Part shown: positions 1 to 5,050 of the stretch, one piece after another
Numbering within the stretch: the first letter of the stretch is position 1
How the letters are laid out: the number at the start of each line of letters is the position of its first letter
Source of the DNA: an uncultured Armatimonadota bacterium
GTDB taxonomy: Bacteria > Armatimonadota > Armatimonadia > Armatimonadales > Armatimonadaceae
Reading direction: 5' to 3'
Length of the DNA: 6,339 nt
Assembly: GCA_903915615.1 (NCBI GenBank)
Contig: CAIWTR010000388.1
Location: 1 to 6,339 of the forward strand
The notes under the pieces: generated by a model
Database searches by the model: none
Told to the model about the DNA's origin: nothing
What the model saw: the letters and a program-made list of their open reading frames with translations, nothing else
Program-made: the position numbers and the translations under genes

Positions 1-36
1 CTGCAGATTGACTTTACGGGTGGTGTTCGCTTCTAA
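1..36 (+). CDS. 3' end of an unknown gene (C-terminal 11 codons only)
   Basis: The first 36 bases read as the end of an open frame finishing in IDFTGGVRF followed by TAA. The same ending recurs at 226 and 419 in tandem copies, and a strong terminator hairpin follows directly. This position pattern is what makes it look like a genuine gene end. The rest of the gene lies left of the window, so its family and function cannot be named. It is also possible that this copy is itself a duplicated fragment, with the parent gene further upstream. Confidence 0.45.
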   Translation: MQIDFTGGVRF

Positions 37-52
37 TGTTGAACGTAAACGA

Positions 53-81
53 AAAAGCCCTCCAGTTTCCAGAGGGCTTTT
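53..81 (+). terminator. Intrinsic terminator after the left-edge gene end (unit 1)
   Basis: A perfect 10-bp stem, AAAAGCCCTC (53-62) with GAGGGCTTTT (72-81), closes a 9-base loop CAGTTTCCA. The T-run on one side and the A-run on the other make it able to act in both directions. It lies 16 bp after the TAA at 34-36. Confidence 0.8.
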
Positions 82-97
82 GCGTTGCTTAGTTCGG

Positions 98-226
98 AGT
101 CTCACGCGATTTAGAGACACTGAATTTGGAGTCGAAATACTCGTGGATGGACGTGCGATCGGGGCATATTACTCAACCACTGCCAAGCAGCTGAAGATTG
201 ACTTTACGGGTGGTGTTCGCTTCTAA
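98..226 (+). pseudogene. Duplicated C-terminal fragment, copy 2
   Basis: This is a 42-codon fragment plus stop with no plausible start of its own. It reads from SLTRFRDTEFG through VDGRAIGAYY to IDFTGGVRF. The frame can be extended leftwards only by reading through the preceding terminator hairpin, so I treat it as a detached gene end and not a small gene. Against the copy ending at 419 there are three synonymous changes (cga/cgg, gga/ggc, gcg/gcc) and three changed amino acids (E-I to V-K, K to Q). It may have drifted under weak coding constraint before or after duplication. Confidence 0.6.
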
Positions 227-245
227 TGTTGATGAACGTACACGA

Positions 246-274
246 AAAAGCCATCGGGTTTCAAGAGGGCTTTT
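246..274 (+). terminator. Degraded copy of the terminator (unit 2)
   Basis: The hairpin is at the same place in the repeat, but the stem AAAAGCCATC / GAGGGCTTTT carries an A-G mismatch (253/267) and the loop is altered (GGGTTTCAA). It is probably weaker than its two neighbours. Confidence 0.6.
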
Positions 275-290
275 GCGTGGCTTAGGTCGC

Positions 291-419
291 AGTCTCACGC
301 GGTTTAGAGACACTGAATTTGGAGTCGTAAAGCTCGTGGATGGCCGTGCCATCGGGGCATATTACTCAACCACTGCCAAGCAGCTGCAGATTGACTTTAC
401 GGGTGGTGTTCGCTTCTAA
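291..419 (+). pseudogene. Duplicated C-terminal fragment, copy 3
   Basis: This is the third copy of the same 42-codon gene end, in the same frame and with the same TAA. It is the copy nearest the sigma gene and is followed by an intact hairpin. Its codons near the end (ctg cag att) match the first copy at position 1 and not the middle copy (ctg aag att), so copies 1 and 3 are more alike than either is to copy 2 at these sites. No ribosome binding site or initiation codon supports separate translation. Confidence 0.6.
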
Positions 420-435
420 TGTTGAACGTACACGA

Positions 436-464
436 AAAAGCCCTCCAGTTTCCAGAGGGCTTTT
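436..464. terminator. Bidirectional terminator between the array and the sigma gene (unit 3)
   Basis: A perfect 10-bp stem, 436-445 with 455-464, has the same loop as unit 1. On the plus strand it ends the array. On the minus strand it lies 7 bp past the sigma gene's stop codon, with a run of Ts after the stem, so it probably ends the sigma transcript as well. Confidence 0.8.
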
Positions 465-471
465 GCGTGGC

Positions 472-1422
472 TTAGTTCAGAATATCGGTTCCTAGTTTAC
501 GCAGTTTCTTCAGCGCACGCAGCTCAATCTGACGCACGCGCTCACGGGTGATCTGGAAGTGCAAACCAAGCTCTTCCAGCGTTTGCGGTGCATCACCGGT
601 CAAGCCATAGCGCAATGCGATGATCTCTCGCTCACGGTCATTGAGCGTGGACAAAAGCTGCTGCACTTCTTCACGACGGATGATCGTTTCCTCGACATCG
701 CTTGGTGTGACCATATCCTTTGCTTCAAGGAAGTCACCGAGCTGAGCCGACTCACGGTCACCAACAGGCGTTTCGAGCGACAGTGGTTCTGAGCACGATC
801 GAAGAATCTCTTCAATCTTCTTTCGTGGCATTTCGAGTGCATCACTAAGCTCATCAATCGATGGCTCCCGTGACAGCTGCTGACGTAGCGTTGCGGTCAT
901 CTTCGTGACCTGATGAACTACATCGGCGACGTATACAGGAATACGAATCGTTCGTCCCTGATTGATGACGGCGCGGCTGATTGCCCGGCGGATCCACCAC
1001 GTTGCATATGTTGAGAAACGAAATCCGCGCTCTGGGTCAAACTTCTCGACCGCACGAATCAATCCTAGGTTACCTTCTTGGATTAGGTCACTAAGCGGCA
1101 CGCCAGGTGCACAGTACTTACGTGCGATTGAGATGACTAACCTGAGGTTTGCTTCGGTCAAGCGGTCTTTCGCGACTTTGTCACCGCGTGCGACACGCCG
1201 AGCTAGATTTACCTCTTCCGCCGCGGTCAACAGGCGGCCTGATTTGCCGATCCAAGGTGCGATTTCCGAATCAGCATCGTTCGCGCTTACACGACGCGCT
1301 TGTCCACGAACACGTTCTTCCAGCTGAATTTCCTGATCCACACGGGCATCGTATTCATCTTGAACCGGCGCCTTTTCGTGAAGTGGAGTGGATTGTGGTT
1401 GTGCCAAAACTATTGCAGACAT
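472..1422 (-). CDS. Sigma-70 family RNA polymerase sigma factor (primary-like, probably group 2)
   Basis: This is a 316-aa promoter-recognition subunit of RNA polymerase. The order of regions is: a non-conserved N-terminus (1-52); a divergent region 1.2 (about 53-86, LLTAAEEVNLARRVARGD); region 2 (87-157) with DLIQEGNLGLIRAVEKFD and the strand-opening FSTYATWWIRRA; region 3 (158-235); and region 4 (252-312), with the -35-binding helix-turn-helix TRERVRQIE at 292-300. There is no acidic region 1.1, and region 1.2 lacks the usual D-x-x-R-x-Y-L pattern, so an alternative group 2 factor is more likely than the essential one. In region 2.4 the usual Gln and Thr of WWIRQAITRA are Arg146 and Ser149, which may alter -12 recognition. 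The ATG is supported by AGAGGT four bases upstream (1427-1432). The gene stands alone between two repeat arrays and has its own ECF-type promoter motif. Confidence 0.95.
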   Translation of the reverse strand: MSAIVLAQPQSTPLHEKAPVQDEYDARVDQEIQLEERVRGQARRVSANDADSEIAPWIGKSGRLLTAAEEVNLARRVARGDKVAKDRLTEANLRLVISIARKYCAPGVPLSDLIQEGNLGLIRAVEKFDPERGFRFSTYATWWIRRAISRAVINQGRTIRIPVYVADVVHQVTKMTATLRQQLSREPSIDELSDALEMPRKKIEEILRSCSEPLSLETPVGDRESAQLGDFLEAKDMVTPSDVEETIIRREEVQQLLSTLNDREREIIALRYGLTGDAPQTLEELGLHFQITRERVRQIELRALKKLRKLGTDILN

Positions 1423-1426
1423 GTGA

Positions 1427-1432
1427 ACCTCT
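1427..1432 (-). promoter_or_regulatory. Ribosome binding site of the sigma gene
   Basis: AGAGGT on the minus strand lies four bases before the ATG at 1422-1420. It decides the chosen start. Confidence 0.7.
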
Positions 1433-1442
1433 TGTATTCAAA

Positions 1443-1469
1443 AACGCACCGAAAGTGAAAGGGGTTCCC
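1443..1469 (-). promoter_or_regulatory. ECF-type promoter motif for the sigma gene
   Basis: Read on the minus strand, GGGAACC (1469-1463) is followed by 16 bases and then CGTT (1446-1443). This is the classic layout of promoters used by many ECF (group IV) sigma factors. Transcription would begin near 1436, leaving a leader of about 14 bases that contains the AGAGGT ribosome binding site. I see no convincing TTGACA/TATAAT pair in 1423-1503. The same motif precedes the pterin operon at 4117-4142. Confidence 0.6.
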
Positions 1470-1488
1470 AATAAGGTTCGACAAATGT

Positions 1489-1534
1489 AAAAAGACCATT
1501 ATGAATACTGACGAATGCTTATCAGTGTGGTCTT
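1489..1534 (-). terminator. Interrupted intrinsic terminator at the far end of the FAD-gene array
   Basis: On the minus strand, AAGACCA (1534-1528) pairs with TGGTCTT (1498-1492). An inner stem ACTGA/TCAGT (1526-1522 with 1511-1507) closes a 10-base loop. The outer right arm runs into TTTTT (1493-1489). Eight unpaired bases on one side make the stem imperfect. It would separate transcription coming from the FAD oxidoreductase from the sigma gene's own promoter. Only the leftmost repeat unit has both outer arms. Confidence 0.5.
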
Positions 1535-1560
1535 AAGGCCTGACGCAGAGTGAAGTGACT

Positions 1561-1632
1561 CTAATCCGTTTTGGTCATGAGGACGTTGGATAAACAACGC
1601 GTAATGCAAGCGGCGGCGATGTCTTCGTTGGA
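1561..1632 (-). pseudogene. FAD oxidoreductase C-terminal remnant, copy farthest from the gene
   Basis: The minus-strand frame reads SNEDIAAACITRCLSNVL and then ends in MTKTD and TAG. It aligns with the gene's own end (AAAGITRYWSKIL), with a 12-base deletion after the Asp codon and a changed tail. It has no start codon or ribosome binding site. Confidence 0.65.
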
Positions 1633-1761
1633 CGATGCCGGCTGGGGTTGATCACTTTTGGACACTTAACTGAATCAGAGCTACGCGTTGTTGTTAGCGT
1701 GATCAATACTGACGAATGCTTATCAGTGTGGTCTTAAGGCCTGACGCAGAGTGAAGTGACT

Positions 1762-1833
1762 CTAATCCGTTTTGGTCATGAGGACGTTGGATAAACAACG
1801 CGTAATGCAAGCGGCGGCGATGTTTTCGTTGGA
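1762..1833 (-). pseudogene. FAD oxidoreductase C-terminal remnant, second copy
   Basis: This is nearly identical to the 1561-1632 copy; one base change turns Asp into Asn (SNENIAAACITRC). It ends in the same KTD and TAG. It belongs to the second 201-bp unit and is a recent duplicate. Confidence 0.65.
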
Positions 1834-1962
1834 CGATGCCGGCTGGGGTTGATCACTTTTGGACACTTATCTGAATCAGAGCTACGCGTTGTTGTTACCG
1901 TGATCAAAACTGACGAATGCTTATCAGTGTGGTCGTAAGGTCTGACGCAGATTGAAGTGACT

Positions 1963-2046
1963 CTAATCCGTTTTGGACTTGAGAACGTTGGTTCCGTAAC
2001 GTGTGAGGTCGACGACGGTGATGCGCTCTAAGAAGTCAGAGTTGGA
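1963..2046 (-). pseudogene. FAD oxidoreductase C-terminal remnant, third copy
   Basis: The frame reads SNSDFLERI, then VVDLTRYGTNVLK, ending KTD and TAG. It keeps the DFLER start lost from the two copies to its left, but AAAG has become VVD and Trp has become Gly. It is intermediate between the best-preserved copy at 2105 and the distal pair. Confidence 0.65.
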
Positions 2047-2104
2047 CGATGCCGGCTGGGGTTGATAACTTTTGGACTCTGATCTGAATCAGACCTACGC
2101 GGTG

Positions 2105-2188
2105 TTAATGCTGAACTGGGCTGAGGATGTTCGACCAGTAACGTGTGATACCAGCGGCGGCGATGCGCTCCAATAAGTCTTCGTTTGG
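2105..2188 (-). pseudogene. FAD oxidoreductase C-terminal remnant, best-preserved copy
   Basis: The frame reads PNEDLLERIAAAGITRYW and then SNILSPVQH with TAA. From the first shared Asp, 19 of 24 residues match the gene's end (DFLEHIAAAGITRYW, SKILSPIQQ). An in-frame TAG lies directly upstream, so it cannot be part of a longer protein. The flanking CACCGCGTAGGTCTGA after the stop also matches the sequence after the real stop at 2247. Confidence 0.8.
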
Positions 2189-2246
2189 CTAAGCCAGTTA
2201 AGGTTGAACAGCCTTCGGCGATGGAAGAATTCAGACCTACGCGGTG

Positions 2247-4052
2247 TTATTGCTGAATTGGGCTGAGAATCTTCGACCAGTAACGCGTGATGCCAGCGGC
2301 GGCGATGTGTTCCAAGAAGTCTGTCCGGTGAGTTTCATTGGTTTTCAGCACCGCTGGATGGACATCCTTACGCGTTGACATCGCCGCCAGCATCCCCGCA
2401 ACCTCGCCAACCAGCCACTCCGTCGGATGCATCCGCGCACTTGCGAGCGCCAGCCGTGATGCACCGAAATTCTTGGCACCTGCCACTAGATTGCGCGGTC
2501 CACTTGCTGGAATCAAGGCTCCTAGCGGGATGTGATACGGCACCACGGTTTGAAGGAGATGTGGCTCATTGGCACTTGGATGGATATCGATTGCATAGTG
2601 GGCACACCCGATACTGTCATCAAATTCAGTACCCCAACGCTTGTTGTCGGCACTCGCATCCATGTGATTGGCGGTAAGCATCTCCAACGCAATAATACGA
2701 CGGCTCTCACGGATATACGGATGCAAGGCAACCCCGAGGGCATCGACCAATGGCTCATCCGCGTTGGTAAATGGCTGCATTTCCGGATAGCCCTTTCCGT
2801 TACCGTCATCGCGAGGACACTCTGTCTGCAACCAATACAGAAAACCAATCGCAAAGTCACGGCCTCTGTTTAGGATGCGTACCTGATCATCCAGTGGCTT
2901 GTCGATATAGCTTTCCAAATGAAAGTCATTGCCGCGCCAGTTGATCAGTGCGATGTCACCCTGTGGGCTTTTTCCACCGGTAAATGAGCCTGCTGCTTGA
3001 AGGCGTCGGTACGTCCAAAATGGCTGGTAGGTGCGAGTGCCAGCAACCGATGTATGCTTGATGGCATCGAGGACGCCGTACGGAACCGAATACGCCTCAA
3101 TACCATTGCCTCTATACACATAGTCAAGCGTGTATTCGCCCTGCTGCTTGAAGACATCATATTCAGCCGGCGGTGTGACCGGTGGCTTTTGCTTTTGCGG
3201 ATCCATTTCCCAGCGCAGAAGGAACCCATAGGTAAACGACTGCACCCACTCCGGGTGGTGTGATGCTGGAGCCAGTGCTTCACCAAACTCGGATGCGGCT
3301 TCTTGCCCGATCCGTGTAGGGCAGCCAGCCAGATAGGCCGCAGCGCCATCTTCGGTGGCATCCACGACCATCTTTGGGGCAATCCGGTGGATATGGCCAT
3401 CCTCAAGATTGACGATTTCGACATAGTTGATGTCGCCATTGCCTGAGTAGCGGACGATGCGGCGTAGCTGGTGCCTGAGATACGTCCGTTTCAGACGCCC
3501 ATTTTCGACAAATGGGGCCAAGCGGTTCTCGATGGCTTGGCTCCAGACACTTGGTAGGCCGGATACAGACGACACCCAGCACTGCCCGATATTGTTTGCT
3601 GCCTGCTTTCGGACACCGGGTTTTGCTGCATACAACGCACGGACATCCTCGCGAAGGGCTCGGAAGCGATCTGTGGATGCACCATTTGTACGGCCAACAT
3701 ATTGGTTTTCATCGGGGACGGGAACCAGCTGCGATGTCAGCTGGCCGCCAAGAACGGATGTTGGCTCAACGATGATAACGGTTGCTCCATCGGCTGCTGC
3801 GGCTTCCGCTGCTGCAACACCGCCAAGGCCCCCGCCAAGGACAAGGACATCACAGATGTCGTAGTCAGCATTTGGGGTAGCTGGCGCTACGTGGACAAGG
3901 CGGCGCCGTTCGATGTCGAGGACCCGGGAGAGCTCATAAGGGGCAGGAGGAGATGCAATATCCATATCTGATTCCGTGTACATAGGCGATAAATCCGGTA
4001 GTTTCGACAACGTGAGCTTTGTGTTTCCGAGCAGGCTTTGTGCGGGAATCAA
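2247..4052 (-). CDS. FAD-dependent oxidoreductase (FAD_oxidored-type Rossmann flavoprotein)
   Basis: This is a 601-aa, apparently cytoplasmic flavoprotein; I see no signal peptide or membrane segment. The FAD-binding Rossmann motif is VLGGGLGGVAAAEAA (about 71-85). An acidic Glu (E96) ends the second strand, and GGQLTSQ follows (102-108), as in the large FAD_oxidored family. A C-terminal cofactor-closing segment, ARMHPTEWLVGEVAGM, lies at about 539-554. The substrate is unknown, and I do not assign a reaction. The start is uncertain. The longest frame uses TTG with AGAGGT directly abutting it (no spacing). ATG at 3983 (residue 24) lacks a ribosome site, and ATG at 3965 (residue 30) has a weak GGAA upstream. 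It diverges from the pterin operon across about 100 bp, and its own 3' end is copied four times downstream. Confidence 0.88.
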   Translation of the reverse strand: MIPAQSLLGNTKLTLSKLPDLSPMYTESDMDIASPPAPYELSRVLDIERRRLVHVAPATPNADYDICDVLVLGGGLGGVAAAEAAAADGATVIIVEPTSVLGGQLTSQLVPVPDENQYVGRTNGASTDRFRALREDVRALYAAKPGVRKQAANNIGQCWVSSVSGLPSVWSQAIENRLAPFVENGRLKRTYLRHQLRRIVRYSGNGDINYVEIVNLEDGHIHRIAPKMVVDATEDGAAAYLAGCPTRIGQEAASEFGEALAPASHHPEWVQSFTYGFLLRWEMDPQKQKPPVTPPAEYDVFKQQGEYTLDYVYRGNGIEAYSVPYGVLDAIKHTSVAGTRTYQPFWTYRRLQAAGSFTGGKSPQGDIALINWRGNDFHLESYIDKPLDDQVRILNRGRDFAIGFLYWLQTECPRDDGNGKGYPEMQPFTNADEPLVDALGVALHPYIRESRRIIALEMLTANHMDASADNKRWGTEFDDSIGCAHYAIDIHPSANEPHLLQTVVPYHIPLGALIPASGPRNLVAGAKNFGASRLALASARMHPTEWLVGEVAGMLAAMSTRKDVHPAVLKTNETHRTDFLEHIAAAGITRYWSKILSPIQQ

Positions 4053-4058
4053 ACCTCT
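4053..4058 (-). promoter_or_regulatory. AGAGGT ribosome-site-like sequence abutting the TTG start
   Basis: On the minus strand AGAGGT touches the TTG at 4052-4050 with no spacer. Such spacing is poor for initiation, so this site neither confirms nor excludes the longest start. Confidence 0.3.
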
Positions 4059-4084
4059 GACATCAGTGTATTACAGATAGAAGG

Positions 4085-4112
4085 CATCACGTCAGTGAAA
4101 ATCCCGGTGATG
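4085..4112. promoter_or_regulatory. Inverted repeat upstream of the pterin operon promoter
   Basis: CATCAC (4085-4090) and GTGATG (4107-4112) form a 6-bp inverted repeat around 16 bases, ending five bases before the GGGAACC element. It could be an operator half-site pair. No binding protein can be named. Confidence 0.3.
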
Positions 4113-4116
4113 TATA

Positions 4117-4142
4117 GGGAACCTCCGGGCGGCCGGAGCGTT
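4117..4142 (+). promoter_or_regulatory. ECF-type promoter motif for the pterin operon
   Basis: GGGAACC (4117-4123), a 15-base spacer and CGTT (4139-4142) repeat the exact elements found before the sigma gene. Transcription would start near 4149-4151. The spacer is almost entirely a palindrome, CTCCGG-GCGG-CCGGAG (4123-4138), a feature absent from the sigma gene's copy. If the motif is used, translation from ATG 4155 would be nearly leaderless, so the later ATGs at 4167 or 4188 are worth considering. Confidence 0.6.
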
Positions 4143-4154
4143 ACAGAGTGACAG

Positions 4155-5015
4155 ATGAATCCTCCAATGTCAGTGAGCTCCACAACGATGCGCCTAAAGC
4201 GGCGTGTGATGTTTTCGGCTGGCCATGCCTACTGGCTGGTTGGATTGACGGATGAACAGAACAAAGCATTGTTTGGACGATGGGCAAGTCCTTATGGCCA
4301 CGGCCACAACTACACCGTTGAAGTGACATTCGAAGGCGCGGTTGATCCGGTAACCGGGATGATTGTAAACATCGTGGACATCGATCGTTGCATCAAGCAA
4401 AACGTCCTCGCGCTCGTTGCGGACAAGCATCTGACCTATGAGGTTGCCTGGTTTGCAGAACGCCAAGCAACACTTGAAAACATCACATCTTTTGTCTGGG
4501 AGCAGGTTGAAGGACATTTTACGGATGCCCGTGCCCGCCTCTGTGAAATCACCGTCTGGGAAAGCCCGACGCTGTACGCTACGCGCACCTGCGCTGGAGG
4601 TAACCCGATGGTCTCACTCACGCGCTGCATCGACTTTGCAGCATCCCACCGTCTTCATGCTCCCGGGCTGTCCGATGCAGAAAATGTCGCGATTTTTGGC
4701 AAGTGTAACCATAAGGGTGGCCATGGTCATAACTATGGAGTCGAGGTAACGGTCACGGGCGAGCCTGATCCCGTAACCGGGATGCTGCTAGACCTCGAAG
4801 CGCTAGACACCGTTATTGAGGAGCACATCATGCAGGTTTTTGACCACAAATGCCTCAACGATGATGTCCCTGAGTTTGTTGGCAGCAACCCGACCAGCGA
4901 AAACCTGACATTGGTGATCTGGAACCGCATCAAGGACCACATCCCGGCGCCCGCTCGCCTCTCACGCATCATTGTGCGCGAAACTGACCGCAACTACTTT
5001 GAATATGCCGGCTGA
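4155..5015 (+). CDS. Tandem-domain 6-pyruvoyl-tetrahydropterin synthase (PTPS/QueD superfamily)
   Basis: This 286-aa protein consists of two PTPS domains (about 16-145 and 152-286), each close to the usual 130-140 aa. The family turns 7,8-dihydroneopterin triphosphate into 6-pyruvoyl-tetrahydropterin or a relative. Domain 2 has every key residue: zinc ligands H165, H190 and H192, catalytic C184 (CNHKGGHGHNY), the D230-H231 pair and pterin-binding E276 (RETD). Domain 1 aligns without gaps through residue 115 at an offset of 141. It keeps H24, H49, H51 and E136, but has W43 for the Cys and A89-D90 for Asp-His, so it is probably inactive or changed in function. The CNxxxGHGHNY form resembles PTPS more than classical QueD. 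folE follows after 35 bp. The start is uncertain: ATG at 4155 has no strong ribosome site, and 4167 and 4188 are alternatives. Confidence 0.93.
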   Translation: MNPPMSVSSTTMRLKRRVMFSAGHAYWLVGLTDEQNKALFGRWASPYGHGHNYTVEVTFEGAVDPVTGMIVNIVDIDRCIKQNVLALVADKHLTYEVAWFAERQATLENITSFVWEQVEGHFTDARARLCEITVWESPTLYATRTCAGGNPMVSLTRCIDFAASHRLHAPGLSDAENVAIFGKCNHKGGHGHNYGVEVTVTGEPDPVTGMLLDLEALDTVIEEHIMQVFDHKCLNDDVPEFVGSNPTSENLTLVIWNRIKDHIPAPARLSRIIVRETDRNYFEYAG

Positions 5016-5050
5016 AACAGCCATTCAGGCTTACTGCAGAAAGACAAACT

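Larger units (their letters stand above)
1..478 (+). repeat. Tandem array of three gene-3'-end plus terminator units
   Basis: Equivalent points of the repeat (the CTG before ATTGACTTTACGG) fall at 1, 191 and 384, giving steps of 190 and 193 bp; the 3-bp difference is an extra triplet near 231. Each unit carries the last codons of a plus-strand gene, its TAA, a short spacer, a terminator hairpin and a few bases that match the sigma gene's 3' end (CTTAGTTC, including the reverse complement of its stop). The third unit runs straight into the sigma gene, while the first two instead jump back to gene-end sequence. There is no other gene in this stretch. Confidence 0.9.
1504..2246 (-). repeat. Tandem array of four decayed copies of the FAD oxidoreductase 3' end
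   Basis: This gene-free 743-bp stretch is filled by repeats. Equivalent stop codons on the minus strand lie at 1561, 1762, 1963 and 2105, with the true gene stop at 2247, so the steps are 201, 201, 142 and 142 bp. The two leftmost 201-bp units differ at only four positions by my count. The third unit is more diverged. The units with 201-bp spacing carry roughly 60-70 extra bases after the coding remnant, including a dyad ACTGA-N10-TCAGT seen at 1507, 1708 and 1909. Shared spacer words include CGCGTAG, CTGATTCAG and CAACCCCAGCCGGC (minus strand). Divergence increases away from the gene, apart from the recent 201-bp doubling. Confidence 0.9.

Noticed and set aside
8..419. Two overlapping plus-strand open frames of 72 and 73 codons as small genes
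   Set aside because: They start with TTG inside the repeated gene end and run through the terminator hairpins; only the last 42 codons before each stop look like protein, so they are gene-end fragments.
1..478. Diversity-generating retroelement template/variable repeats at a gene 3' end
   Set aside because: Differences between copies are not restricted to adenines (for example gcg/gcc and t/a changes) and no reverse transcriptase is visible.
962..1490. Plus-strand open frames antisense to the sigma gene
   Set aside because: They overlap conserved sigma regions 1.2-2.4 on the other strand and have no recognisable motifs or ribosome sites.
1504..2246. CRISPR array
   Set aside because: Units are 142-201 bp and repeat throughout; there are no short constant repeats with unique spacers.
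2945..3864. Long open frames in other frames of the FAD oxidoreductase region (2945-3439 minus, 3457-3864 plus)
   Set aside because: They lie wholly within the well-supported flavoprotein gene, show no family motifs, and are rich in Arg, Ser and Pro as expected of shadow frames.
4053..4154. Tetrahydrofolate or preQ1 riboswitch before the pterin genes
   Set aside because: The stems present do not match what I know of those riboswitches, and the likely promoter leaves too short a leader.
4155..5015. QueD (queuosine pathway) as the primary call
   Set aside because: The CNxxxGHGHNY active-site form and the folE-SDR neighbours fit biopterin-type PTPS better; no queC or queE is seen, although the window is too short to exclude it.
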